From positions 1-64,000 of the forward strand of contig JBNKRJ010000064.1 in the NCBI GenBank assembly GCA_050296515.1: a stretch of 64,000 bases of DNA, in the 5' to 3' direction. Each line of letters opens with the position of its first letter. Within the stretch, counting starts at the first letter, position 1. Made by a program: the position numbers and the translations under genes. The notes under the pieces were generated by a model. The model had not been told where the DNA came from. It saw only the letters and a program-made list of their open reading frames with translations, and did not search any database. The DNA is from NBLH01 sp050296515. Lineage in GTDB: Bacteria > Bacteroidota > Bacteroidia > Bacteroidales > NBLH01. Below are positions 43,980 to 53,256 of the stretch, one piece after another.

Positions 43980-46900
43980 TTAATTTAACTTCCCTGCCAA
44001 AACACATGTCTTCTTTGTTTTCTTAACAACTCCTTGTAAATTAAACACTTCGAAATAGATTACATAAATTCCAATTCGGGCTTTGGTTTGGTTTTCATGC
44101 AGACCATCCCAACTAAACTCACCTTCGGTGGCCAAAAGTTTAGTATTGGCAATTCTTTTTACCAGTCTACCTTTTGCATCGTAAATGCTCACATTTGCAA
44201 CATAGCCAGGTTCATTGAATTTGTAACGAATAAATACAACATCCTCATAACCATCATTGTCGGGCGAAAAGGTTTCAGGTTCAATCTTAACTTTTTCATC
44301 TATTCCATCAGCTAGCTGCCTGAACTGAGAGTTTTGATTCCCCGGAGTTGCAAAACCTACCGTACTTGCTGCTGAGTGCCAGTTGTCTTGATCACCTGTC
44401 CGTTTAAGCGGATCAATTCGTTCCAGGGAAACTCCTTCATTATCTGTAATCAAAGCGAAATGCATCTTTTCAGTATAGCTAAATTCGTCAATAATTGTAT
44501 CACCATAAAGCAAAACAACGGTTCCCTCATCATCATTGTAGGACGGCAATATTGGAATTTGTAAAAACTGATCATATGAAGCTGCCGGATAATCACGCTT
44601 GGTTTTTACTGTATCTGTGCTTATTGCCAAAAATACACCGGGTGATAACATTTTATTAAACTCCGATAATTGCTTTTTTGATTCAATTTCACCTTCATCA
44701 CTTCGTCTTGCCAGGCTTATTTTGCTTAAATCTACAGGTAAGATTGCTTTATTGTAAATCTCAACAAAATCAACACCTTTAGGTTTCGGATTAAAGAGTA
44801 ATTCGTTAATTATCAAATCATTACTTGATGGGACAAAGTAGGTAAAAGACAATTCTATAGGTTTTATTGCATTACCATTAAGATCTGTTACATTTTCAAC
44901 AGATAAGGTATAACCGTTTCCATTTAAAAATTCAACAGGAAATTCCAGAAAAACTTCATTTGTTCTTTCAGAATGCTTGTAAGCTGCTATGGGTGAGCCT
45001 ATACCATCACTAACCTGATAATTTGCAACTGTTTGTGCACTGTTTATTTCCACCTCTTCAGAGAATATTAACCTGATAAATTTTTCAGAATCTGCAAACG
45101 CCTCTCTTGCTGAAATAAGGTAGTAAGTGAATTTCCCACGTGTGGCATTGATTGCATTTTCGCAAAAATCCATCAACCCTGCAATGTGAATTTCCTGCTC
45201 TTGTGCATCCGTAAAATTATCCTGAAACTGCAAAATGATGGTGGTTCTTGAGGTATCCGAAAATTGTGCAAAAAGAATTGGGTTTGCCCCTTCATCTAGT
45301 TGATAATTGGCTGTATTGAGCGCAGTTGATTCAGTAATGTTTTTCGAAAAAGTAACGGCTAACTTGTTTGATGACAAAACCTTAACCTGAAGAAGCTCGA
45401 ATGGAATATTATCTGTGTTGTCTTTGATCACAGAGTTTTCTTTGCCCGGGGTTCCTCCTTTATAGTCTTCTGATGCGCGCCAATTGTTTGCAGCCCCACA
45501 AAAATTTTCGGCATCAATTCTTTCAAGCGACCAGCCACCTTCTTTTTTCGAATCAGCATTGTACCAGTTATCAGAATAATTTACATATTCAACCAACTGA
45601 TTTTCTTTATTATAGAGTACAATACTGGTTCCTGAACCTGTTAATTGGCTTTCGGATAAAATACCCATTGTGTTTCCAAAAGTTTGAAAGGATTCTTTAT
45701 TGCCTGGCGCACATATAATTAGATATTCGTTGGCTTTTAATATATTATTTTCAAAATCTCTTAAAGCATTATCGCCTACTTGTAGCCTCCATCCCGATAA
45801 ATCTAAATCAGTTTGTGATCTGTTAAACAATTCAATGTATTTTGCAGCAGGTAATACTGCTGGCGAAGGGCCGATGTCAACCATCAACTCATTAATAATC
45901 AAATCAAAAATGCCCCCTGGGTAATAACTAAAACTGATGTTTGTTGCATCGATTGATTTCCCATTTTCATTTTTAACATTAGCAATATTCAGTAAATAAT
46001 CAACTCCCTTACTAAAGCTGCTGAAGGTTAACTGAACCATACTATCCTTAACCAAAGTTGCAGAAAGCGGGTTCCCGATGGAATTATCAACCAAATAATT
46101 AGTTAGCGTTTCAGCACTTGTTTGCTCTAGTGGATGGGTGAATTCGAGCATCAGCTCAGTTTGGCTTAAAACATAAAGGTTTTCAATTACAAAGGGAATA
46201 TATTTGAAATCATAACTTGATTCACTCATAAGGTTTCCGCTGATGTCCTCCATGTTTGAAATAGTGATTGAATAAGTTTGATTCGCCGCAAAATCAGATG
46301 AATAAATAAGCGTTAGCATGGTGCCATCAACACTTAAAACTGCTGAATTTGGAGCCTCGAAACCATCTATGCTATAATTATTTATATTTTCGGCAATAAT
46401 CTGATTTACTTTTTCAGAAAATTGGATCTGAAGCGTATTTGCGTCAATTGCTGTAACTGAAGAAACTTGTGGTGGATTATTATCTAAAGAAATACTCAAA
46501 TCGTCCATCCATAAAAAACCAGCTCTAGAAGCAGTCCCAAAACTAAATACCAGACCACAATAATCGGTAAAAGTATAATCTGCATTTGTTGCTGAACCAG
46601 CTATCTGTGCATTTTCAAAGTTGGAGTTATTATAATAACTGAGTGACCATTCTCCTGACATGGAGCGGATTACCTCAATTCCTATAAGCTCGGAGTTATT
46701 CCAGTCAAAATCGGATACAATTAGTGCTTGTTCAGCAGCACCATCTGTGACTTTCCAAAGTGTTAGCAAATCATCAGTGCCGCTTAAATCAACTCCAACA
46801 GCATAACCATCAATGGTTGAGCTGGTTAAATCACTTTCATTTGCCAACAGATAAAACCAAAACTTATTGGTTCCTGAAGGATCCCAATCCCCATTTTTAA

Positions 46901-48461
46901 GATTAAAACGCCACACCACACTTTTGGTGTTCAAATCAAGTCCTGCCAGGTTATGAGAAAGGTAACTATTGCCGGTTACATCACTTAAATTGTGCTTTAA
47001 AGAATGCGTTCCGTTTATTGGCTCAAGGGTTGAATTGGCCCAGTCAGAAGTATTTTCCCAGCCAGCCAGGTCTCCGTCTTCAAAATCATCAAAAAGTTCA
47101 CTGGTTGCTACTTTCGCAACAATGATTGCACTGTTGACTGAATTATTCGTCAATCCTGTTGTGGTTGCCAATAAACTGAAAGTTTCTTCAGTATCATATT
47201 GTATATCAGTCCAATTAGTAACTCCTGATGTTGCATTTTTAGAAAGCCCCAAAACAGCACTTAGGTTTCCTGAGCCAGAATTTAATGAAAGTGTTACTTG
47301 TGAACTAAAATCAGCATCAAGATTTCCATTAACATCTGTGGCTTCAATAATGGCTGAGAAATCATGATTGGTATAAATTGAGACCGGTGTTGTTTGAAAT
47401 CTTAGCTCAGATGCATCAACAGAGAGCAATATGGCTCCACTTGAAACAGTTCCTGTTCCAAATGAGCTGCCGGCCGTGCCTGTGATAATATTTCCATAAT
47501 CCACTTCAAAGTCAAAAACATCGTTATCGTTTATCGAAGATAAATCGGTTTTTAAATAAACTTTTAGTTGATAGGTTTCGCTACTTCCATCCCCCACAGA
47601 AATGATAGGTGAACCTGAAAAAGTAATACTTGTCGCAGACAATGTTCCTGAAATACCTTCTGCTGCAATATCGGGTCCGAAAAGTTTTGTCCCTTCAATG
47701 GCGGTTTGCCAGTCAGTAATTGTATTGTTAGTGCCCGGTGTGATAGAGAGTTGATTGATTAGGGTTGCCAAACCATCGCCTGAGCCAGCATCTGTTAATG
47801 TAAAATCCAGAACCTGATACGGATTTGAATTATCATTTTGAATTGAAGATATTGTAGATGGTTCTAATGCAAGGCCATTTGATAGTTCAGAATCGTTGTC
47901 GTTTGAAGGAACATTTCCCTCAACAACAATATTGTCAAATATAGTCCCATCTCCAGCATTGGGGTTATTAATTCTTATAATAATTTGTAAGGAATTTCCA
48001 TTTATTCCAGATTGTGTTGCTGTTAAGACACCAAAATTTCCAATGTTCTCTCCATTTGTTTCAAAAATAGTTTCTGCTCCACCATCAATAGAATAGTAGA
48101 CTTTAATGTATTTACTTGTACTTGTTGAACTTCCAACTTCTGAAACATCAACTGTGATACTTACATCAATGAATGATGAAATTGCAATTGCCTCTGATGT
48201 CCAGACTGCTTCTCCATCAATATCCTGGGCTTGCATTCTTCCACCACCAGTACTTACAGTTTTAATAAAATCGTCTACATCAGCTAATGTACAATTAGTT
48301 GCATTCAATGACCATTTGGTAATTCCAGTTAAATCACTTCCACCACCCCAATAGCCTTTTTCTGCTATATCAAAGGTTTCATCCCAGATTTGAGTTTGAG
48401 CGAAAGACTTAGAAAATAGGCTTATGCAAATGAGAATTGCGCAAAAAATATAATTTTTCAT
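43980..48461 (-). CDS. Large secreted surface protein with Ig-like, lamin-tail and gliding-type C-terminal domains
   Basis: 1493 residues from ATG 48461 (signal peptide MKNYIFCAILICISLFSKSF); an in-frame start six codons upstream is possible. The N-half has a jelly-roll-like discoidin or LamG part and repeated strands (residues 20-660). Big_5/SbsA Ig-like repeats follow (PQVSSVTAIDANTLQIQFSE, ..ISNMEDISGNLM..), then two lamin-tail domains (LIINELMVDIGPSP.. near 865 and LIINELLFNPKPKG.. near 1240). The C-terminus (VSIYDAKGRLVKRIANT, FSWDGLHENQTKARIGIYVI) is a FlgD/CHU_C-like Ig domain associated with type IX export. Confidence 0.85.
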   Translation of the reverse strand: MKNYIFCAILICISLFSKSFAQTQIWDETFDIAEKGYWGGGSDLTGITKWSLNATNCTLADVDDFIKTVSTGGGRMQAQDIDGEAVWTSEAIAISSFIDVSITVDVSEVGSSTSTSKYIKVYYSIDGGAETIFETNGENIGNFGVLTATQSGINGNSLQIIIRINNPNAGDGTIFDNIVVEGNVPSNDNDSELSNGLALEPSTISSIQNDNSNPYQVLDFTLTDAGSGDGLATLINQLSITPGTNNTITDWQTAIEGTKLFGPDIAAEGISGTLSATSITFSGSPIISVGDGSSETYQLKVYLKTDLSSINDNDVFDFEVDYGNIITGTAGSSFGTGTVSSGAILLSVDASELRFQTTPVSIYTNHDFSAIIEATDVNGNLDADFSSQVTLSLNSGSGNLSAVLGLSKNATSGVTNWTDIQYDTEETFSLLATTTGLTNNSVNSAIIVAKVATSELFDDFEDGDLAGWENTSDWANSTLEPINGTHSLKHNLSDVTGNSYLSHNLAGLDLNTKSVVWRFNLKNGDWDPSGTNKFWFYLLANESDLTSSTIDGYAVGVDLSGTDDLLTLWKVTDGAAEQALIVSDFDWNNSELIGIEVIRSMSGEWSLSYYNNSNFENAQIAGSATNADYTFTDYCGLVFSFGTASRAGFLWMDDLSISLDNNPPQVSSVTAIDANTLQIQFSEKVNQIIAENINNYSIDGFEAPNSAVLSVDGTMLTLIYSSDFAANQTYSITISNMEDISGNLMSESSYDFKYIPFVIENLYVLSQTELMLEFTHPLEQTSAETLTNYLVDNSIGNPLSATLVKDSMVQLTFSSFSKGVDYLLNIANVKNENGKSIDATNISFSYYPGGIFDLIINELMVDIGPSPAVLPAAKYIELFNRSQTDLDLSGWRLQVGDNALRDFENNILKANEYLIICAPGNKESFQTFGNTMGILSESQLTGSGTSIVLYNKENQLVEYVNYSDNWYNADSKKEGGWSLERIDAENFCGAANNWRASEDYKGGTPGKENSVIKDNTDNIPFELLQVKVLSSNKLAVTFSKNITESTALNTANYQLDEGANPILFAQFSDTSRTTIILQFQDNFTDAQEQEIHIAGLMDFCENAINATRGKFTYYLISAREAFADSEKFIRLIFSEEVEINSAQTVANYQVSDGIGSPIAAYKHSERTNEVFLEFPVEFLNGNGYTLSVENVTDLNGNAIKPIELSFTYFVPSSNDLIINELLFNPKPKGVDFVEIYNKAILPVDLSKISLARRSDEGEIESKKQLSEFNKMLSPGVFLAISTDTVKTKRDYPAASYDQFLQIPILPSYNDDEGTVVLLYGDTIIDEFSYTEKMHFALITDNEGVSLERIDPLKRTGDQDNWHSAASTVGFATPGNQNSQFRQLADGIDEKVKIEPETFSPDNDGYEDVVFIRYKFNEPGYVANVSIYDAKGRLVKRIANTKLLATEGEFSWDGLHENQTKARIGIYVIYFEVFNLQGVVKKTKKTCVLAGKLN

Positions 48462-48775
48462 TTCATGGATTTTCCCCAAATATAAAAAAACTTATAGACT
48501 TTGATTCTTTTACTGAAATATATAAAATATTGAAGTTCAATGATTAAGACTTTTTAGATTGCAGTAGTTCTAAAATAGTATTCAGATTTTTTATTGAATG
48601 ACTTTTGTAAATTCACGCATGAAAAATAAAAGTGTTTATTATGCCCTTCAATTTTTCTGAGATTATTTTTTAAGCTAAATTAGCTTTGATAATCAAAAAA
48701 AAACTTTTTTCTTTGCAACGTATATAAAGATGCTATTATCTGAAATAAATAAAGTTTAATTAAAATCCTAAAATC
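48462..48775. other. Divergent spacer between surface-protein gene and superoxide reductase gene
   Basis: About 310 bases, AT-rich. It holds the promoter of the 48776 gene (48685-48715). Nothing else recognised. Confidence 0.5.
48685..48715 (+). promoter_or_regulatory. Bacteroidota-type promoter of the superoxide reductase gene
   Basis: TTTG (48685-48688), a 19-base spacer, then TTTCTTTG (48708-48715), one mismatch from TAnnTTTG. It lies 60 bases before the ATG. The spacing is exact for the Bacteroidota sigma factor. Confidence 0.5.
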
Positions 48776-49156
48776 ATGAAAATTAACAGGTATCAAGACA
48801 TTTCCGAAATAGACAAGGAAGCAAAAAAAGATTACATCGACAGGCACTCAGCCTTTGTTCATTGTGAAGCAAACGCTAAAAAAGGTGAAAAATTTAAGGT
48901 GAAAGTAAAAGTTGGTGATGAGTACATGCATCCAGATGATTTCGATCATTACATTGCCTGGGTACAACTTTGGAACGGAGAAACTCAGTTAGCGGAAACA
49001 AGAATGAACGCAGGAGCTCTTGGAAGCGCTCCAAGTCAGTTAGAAGTTGACTTTTATGTGGTTCCAACAAGAAAAATGAAATTAACAGCTCATGCTTATT
49101 GTACAAAGCACGGCTTATGGCAAAGTGACGAAGTAGTTGTTGAAGTTGAAGAATAA
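48776..49156 (+). CDS. Superoxide reductase (neelaredoxin type)
   Basis: 126 residues with the single mononuclear iron site of class II superoxide reductases: H24 or H29, H52 and H58 in MHPDDFDH, and C109 with H112 in YCTKHGLW. No desulforedoxin zinc domain precedes it. It reduces superoxide to peroxide in the cytoplasm, with AhpC/AhpF elsewhere in the window disposing of the product. A strong intrinsic terminator follows after 27 bases, so it is a single-gene unit. Confidence 0.92.
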   Translation: MKINRYQDISEIDKEAKKDYIDRHSAFVHCEANAKKGEKFKVKVKVGDEYMHPDDFDHYIAWVQLWNGETQLAETRMNAGALGSAPSQLEVDFYVVPTRKMKLTAHAYCTKHGLWQSDEVVVEVEE

Positions 49157-49183
49157 ACCGACTATATAATTTCAGCATATTGG

Positions 49184-49217
49184 AAATGCCTCGCTATTTG
49201 CGGGGCATTTTGTTTTT
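49184..49217 (+). terminator. Strong intrinsic terminator of the superoxide reductase gene
   Basis: AAATGCCTCGC (49184-49194) pairs with GCGGGGCATTT (49200-49210) with one G-U pair and a five-base loop, followed by TGTTTTTAT. It is a classical Rho-independent terminator and touches the left end of a family 2 repeat. Confidence 0.9.
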
Positions 49218-49341
49218 ATACCAAACCGCTGTATGTATTTTGTTTACTTTGCAAGATCTCAAACCAAAACTGCCAGACGATCGGCATATCCAAAGCCATT
49301 ATAAAATTCCGTTTTACAATATTCCATACTGTCTTGGTATA
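49217..49341 (-). repeat. Family 2 repeat, full copy 3
   Basis: Runs from TATACCAAACCGCTG to CTGTCTTGGTATA with inverted TATACCAA/TTGGTATA ends. It is the reverse complement of 13751-13876 with moderate divergence; the strongest shared words are CCGTTTTACAATATTCCATA and AAAACTGCCAG.CGATCGGCATAT. The right hairpin arm is partly lost here. Confidence 0.8.
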
Positions 49342-49477
49342 GAATGATAATAAATATAGATGTATCACTTTTTCTTTTATATTTTTGTAGCCAAATATTT
49401 GAAGTTGATAAATTTTAGGCTTTAAATAAAGGCATTAACAATCTATCATCTCACTACTCAAATCTCATATCTAAAAA

Positions 49478-50257
49478 ATGGCAACTTTTCTTTTTGATGA
49501 AATAATTTTTGGCCCGGTAAAAAGTAGAAGACTTGGTATTTCTCTTGGTATCAACTTATTACCAATTGATTCAAAACTGTGTAATTTCAATTGCATTTAT
49601 TGTGAATGTGGATGGACCCCTGGTAAAAAAGAAATGAAAGTATCCTATCATCCAAGGCAGATAGTTGCTGAAAAGCTGGAGGAAACCTTGCAGGATATGA
49701 TCAAAAATGAAATGCCTTTGGATGTAATCACTTATGCCGGAAATGGTGAACCAACCATGCATCCTGATTTTGAGGAAATTATTGACGACACCATACGCCT
49801 GAGGGATATTTATTTCCCAAAAGCAAGAATTGCTGTTTTGTCAAATGCTACTTTGCTTCATAAAGAAAGTGTGGTGCGTGCACTTAAAAGAATCAAGGAT
49901 AATATTCTAAAATTGGATTCTGTTTTTAGCGAAACCATTGAATTATTTAACATGCCTTTGGGCAAGTTTAGAATCGAAAAGGTAATTGACCAACTAAAAA
50001 GTTTTAATGGCAATTTAATTATACAAACGATGTTTGTAAGAGGTACTTACAATGGGAAAACTGTTGATAATACCACTGAAAAAGAACTTTCGGCCTGGAT
50101 AAATGCATTGCACGAAATAAAACCCCAGCTGGTAATGATATACACAATTGCCCGCGACACCCCATCTCCGGATTTAATAAAAGTACCCATTGAAGATTTA
50201 AACAAAATTAAAGAAAGGCTTGAAAAAGAAGGGTTTAAAGTACAGGTTTCAGGTTAA
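49478..50257 (+). CDS. Radical SAM protein (COG0731-like)
   Basis: 259 residues. The SAM-cleaving iron-sulfur site is C35-NFN-C39-IY-C42 in SKLCNFNCIYCE, followed by the glycine-rich YAGNGEPTMHPDF segment. It resembles the COG0731 group of Fe-S oxidoreductases, near the wybutosine-related enzymes, lacking a second cluster domain. The substrate is unknown. It stands alone between a repeat and a long repeat-rich stretch. Confidence 0.88.
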   Translation: MATFLFDEIIFGPVKSRRLGISLGINLLPIDSKLCNFNCIYCECGWTPGKKEMKVSYHPRQIVAEKLEETLQDMIKNEMPLDVITYAGNGEPTMHPDFEEIIDDTIRLRDIYFPKARIAVLSNATLLHKESVVRALKRIKDNILKLDSVFSETIELFNMPLGKFRIEKVIDQLKSFNGNLIIQTMFVRGTYNGKTVDNTTEKELSAWINALHEIKPQLVMIYTIARDTPSPDLIKVPIEDLNKIKERLEKEGFKVQVSG

Positions 50258-50664
50258 GGATTTTCGATTATGCGCTTGTTTCCCTGCATCTTGGGCAAGT
50301 GGCAGAAAATCAATTTGTTTACCCCTACACTAATAGGAGCAAATTGATTTTACTCGCAAGCTCGTGGAGGTAAACACCACTACAGGGCGATATCATCGCA
50401 TGATATTAATAACTAAGCCTTTATTATAAGCCTGGTTCATCACTTTTATTTATCCTTTACTTTATTTGTTTGCTTTAACATATAGCCTGCCAGGTTCTTT
50501 TCTCTTTGTCTCATTGCTGTATGGTATTATTCATTCACTAAGCTCTTCTGTCTTTGCTAATTACCACACGAAAGGATTCGTTCGGTAGCCAAGGCTCCAT
50601 AACTATGCTTTGACTACCTGGAGTTACCTTTTACAATATCAAACATATATATCAAAAAAATTGA
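50258..50664. other. Gene-free stretch with short palindromes
   Basis: About 400 bases without a convincing gene. AAAATCAATTTG and CAAATTGATTTT (about 50316-50351) form an inverted repeat, overlapping family 4 (50339-50375). The part at 50430-50640 is less AT-rich than its surroundings and may be decayed mobile DNA; I cannot assign it. Confidence 0.4.
50339..50375 (+). repeat. Short repeat, family 4, copy 2
   Basis: GCAAATTGATTTTACTCGC followed by AAGCTCGTGGAGGTAAAC matches 6956-6993 at most positions and the same order of words. It also shares CTCGCAAGCTCGTG with the right extension of family 1 copies A and B. Confidence 0.5.
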
Positions 50665-50774
50665 CTAGTGTTAAGTCAAATTTGATATTTCTGGTAATTA
50701 GCCAGGTGACAACACCTGGCTGGTGCACTTGTCAGGTGTTGTCACCTGACAAATTAGCCTTGACTTGACACTAG
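50665..50774 (-). repeat. Family 3 palindromic repeat (CTAG-ended), copy 2
   Basis: Reverse complement of 31817-31926: CTAGTGTTAAGTCAA at the left, TTGACTTGACACTAG at the right, and inside GCCAGGTGACAACACCTGGC and GTCAGGTGTTGTCACCTGAC, both perfect hairpins. It shares its right CTAG (50771-50774) with the next element. Confidence 0.88.
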
Positions 50775-50926
50775 TGTTATGTCAAACGTCAGATTTCTGG
50801 TAAAGTCATTAGTCATTAGTTACTGGTTATTAATGATAAATGACTAGTAAACAGTGACTAGAGATTATTGAAAATATGCTGTATATTAAAATAATACCTA
50901 AAATATCATACTTGACATGACACTAG
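50771..50926 (+). repeat. Family 3 related element with a different interior, copy 3
   Basis: Same ends as copy 2 (CTAGTGTTATGTCAAACGTC.. and ..TCATACTTGACATGACACTAG), but the middle, 50815-50890, is unrelated AT-rich sequence with repeats of the type AGTCATTAGTCATTAGTTA. It directly follows copy 2 and ends 51 bases before gldM. Confidence 0.7.
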
Positions 50927-50976
50927 TCACAATTTAGTATTAATCTAACAATTTTCTCATTAAATTATAGAATATC

Positions 50977-52542
50977 ATGGCACACGGAAAAGAAACACCC
51001 CGGCAGAAGATGATTGGTATGATGTACCTGGTTCTTACAGCCCTGTTGGCACTAAATGTTGCAGCTGAAGTATTAAATGCTTTTAGTCTAATTGACAACA
51101 GTTTAAGAAAATCAACAAATAACATAGTAAACAAAAATAAGGATATGTATTCCGATTTTGCTATAGCAATGGAGGAAAATCCAATTAAAACGAAACCTTG
51201 GAAAGAAAAGGCTGATAAGGTTAAAATACAAGCAGATGCACTAGTTGAGTATATTCAATCGCTAAAAGTAAAAATTGTACAAACGGCAGAAGGTGAGCAG
51301 GGTGATCCAAATCACATTACAAAACAGGATGATATCAATGTTCCCGGACAAATTATGCTTGCTGAAAAAGAAAACGGAAAGCCAAGAGCAATTATTTTAA
51401 AGGAAAAAATAGATTGGTACAGAGAATTTCTTATTGGAATGGTTGAAGATCCAGTTAATAATGATGGTATTATTGATGGCTTTAGAAGTAATCTTAGTAC
51501 TAATGATGTGATTGGCCAGGAAGGTTTACCTGTATCTTGGGCATTTGCTCATTTTGAGCAAATTCCATTGGCTGGTGTTATAGCTTTAATGTCAAAAATG
51601 CAATCAGATGTAAGGAATGCAGAATCAGATATGTTAACCTATTTATATTCCGGGATTAGTGGGCGTGAAATTGGATTTAATAAAATTGAAGCCATTGTTA
51701 CAGCTCCTTCAAATTATGTTTTAATGAACGAACCCTTTAAGGCAGAAGTTTTTATTGCTGCTTCTGACTCAACAATAGCTCCTGTTATAAAACTGAATGG
51801 AGGGTCTACTTTGCCAGTTGAAAATGGGAAAGGCATATATACAGGAAGCACAAGTACACCAGGTATTAAATCTTTTGGAGGCGTAATTGAATTGAAAAAT
51901 TCTAAAACAAAAGAAGTTATGACCTTTCCTTTCAATAGTGAGTATACCGTTGGAAAAGCAAATTTAGTGGTCGCGCCTACAAGAATGAATGTTTTCTATA
52001 TTGGAGTAGACAATCCTGTTGAGTTATCTATACCTGGTGTTGATCCAAACAAGGTGACTCCATATTTAACAGGGACAGGGGAAATTGTGAAAAAAGGCAA
52101 TGGATATGTTGTTAGAGTAGGAGGAAGACAAGGTAATATAGTTCGAGTTGGTGCTAATGTTAAACTTAATGGCCAAAATAGAAATATGGGTTCTAAAGAA
52201 TTTCGTGTAAAAAAAGTTCCTAATCCTGTTGCTAAAATTGGTGGGAAAAGAGGTGGTAAAGTCTCTAAAAATTGGCTTCTTGCGCAAAATGGTGTGCAAG
52301 CTATTCTAGAAAATTTTGATTTCGATCTAGGATTTAAGGTTGTAAGTTTTAATGTTTCATTTCAATCAACAGATGGGTATGTGCAAGAGGAAAAATCAAG
52401 CAGTGCAAGATTTACTGAAGCACAAAAAAGACTACTTAAAAGTGTAAAATCTAAAGGCAAAGTTTATATTGAAGATATAAGGGCAAGCGGATCGGATGGA
52501 ACTGTAAGAGATTTGGGTTCATTATCTTTTAAAATAAGATAG
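50977..52542 (+). CDS. gldM: GldM/PorM-type gliding and type IX secretion protein
   Basis: 521 residues. Typical N-terminus HGKETPRQKMIGMMYLVLTA with one membrane helix (about 14-34), then a coiled segment and beta-rich periplasmic domains D2-D4 (residues about 220-520), with the conserved region IGFNKIEAIVTAPSNYVLMN. In T9SS it spans the periplasm and joins the GldL motor to the GldK/GldN ring. No gldK, gldL or gldN flanks it in this window; it stands alone between repeats. It could be a paralogue with its own partner or the solitary main copy. Confidence 0.9.
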   Translation: MAHGKETPRQKMIGMMYLVLTALLALNVAAEVLNAFSLIDNSLRKSTNNIVNKNKDMYSDFAIAMEENPIKTKPWKEKADKVKIQADALVEYIQSLKVKIVQTAEGEQGDPNHITKQDDINVPGQIMLAEKENGKPRAIILKEKIDWYREFLIGMVEDPVNNDGIIDGFRSNLSTNDVIGQEGLPVSWAFAHFEQIPLAGVIALMSKMQSDVRNAESDMLTYLYSGISGREIGFNKIEAIVTAPSNYVLMNEPFKAEVFIAASDSTIAPVIKLNGGSTLPVENGKGIYTGSTSTPGIKSFGGVIELKNSKTKEVMTFPFNSEYTVGKANLVVAPTRMNVFYIGVDNPVELSIPGVDPNKVTPYLTGTGEIVKKGNGYVVRVGGRQGNIVRVGANVKLNGQNRNMGSKEFRVKKVPNPVAKIGGKRGGKVSKNWLLAQNGVQAILENFDFDLGFKVVSFNVSFQSTDGYVQEEKSSSARFTEAQKRLLKSVKSKGKVYIEDIRASGSDGTVRDLGSLSFKIR

Positions 52543-52559
52543 CAAATCTATTGTTGATG

Positions 52560-52923
52560 CTAATGCTATTGTAAAACCTTATCGGTATTAAGTGTAATTG
52601 ATTTAAGTCCAGGCACTTGTAGTCAGAGAGAGCCTTTTTAACAAAAAGCTTTCTAGCAACCTGCTATCGGCTTGCCCAAGTTTTTTCAATGTCCCTGGTA
52701 AAGTAGCAGTATCAATTTTGCTGCTTAGGTTAAAATGTGCCTTGACCAGCGGATCAGACGTAAAGTTGGATATACGGAAAAGCCTGTTTACCCCTGACAA
52801 TGATGAGTAAATAATACCAACAAGTACCTGTAATGTACTAAACTTTGTTGCATTGTACCATGCTGTTGGGAACAAAGAACGCAAACCGGGTATAATATTT
52901 TTTCCGGTTGATCTATTTTTCAA
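52560..52923 (-). pseudogene. 5' fragment of a transposase (IS1380-like)
   Basis: Minus-strand frame of 106 codons (MKNRSTGKNIIPGLRSLFPT, ..IYSSLSGVNRLFRISNF.., ..LSSKIDTATLPGTLKKLGQA..). The pattern of a leading hydrophobic stretch, then DPLVKAHF and TLxxTLKKL, resembles the N-terminal region of IS1380-type transposases. The catalytic part is absent; a frame change near 52605 adds a few more plausible codons (LQVPGLKSITLNTDK) before the similarity is lost. The family call is uncertain. Confidence 0.5.
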
Positions 52924-53015
52924 TTACATTCAAACCTGAATATTTTGTTGTGTTGTTGCTTGTAAATGAGTGTTTTAACGTCTTAATTTGATTCTTACGT
53001 TTTTTCTTGTTATTT
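52924..53015. other. Spacer upstream of the transposase fragment
   Basis: AT-rich sequence before repeat copy D; no feature recognised. Confidence 0.3.
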
Positions 53016-53256
53016 TTCACTTGTTTAAATTTTTAGGTAAGTAATTGATATTTATTCACTTTTCTTAAACTATTTATATGAAGTTCATGAGCTTCGCAAG
53101 GTTAAACATATTCTTTTGTAGAGCAATTATTCGCTTCGCTCATGAGATCACTTCGTTAAGTTAAGTTTCTTTATAAACCCCGAAGGGCTCAGCGTAAGCT
53201 AATCCCCCTGCGCCTCCGCTAAAGCTTCAGCGGCACGCGGAATGAGGGTTTCATCT
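53016..53256 (+). repeat. Dispersed structured repeat, family 1, copy D
   Basis: Same strand as copies A and C. It has the left margin TTTCACTTGTTTAAAT, a deletion of five to six bases in the first hairpin (GAGCTTCGCAAGG), then the core with CCCCGAAGGG and the CCGCT/AGCGG stem, ending at GGGTTTCATCT. It has no right extension. Confidence 0.85.

Noticed and set aside
50430..50640. Possible decayed group II intron or transposase remnant
   Set aside because: The base composition differs but no conserved motif was found on either strand, so it is left unassigned.
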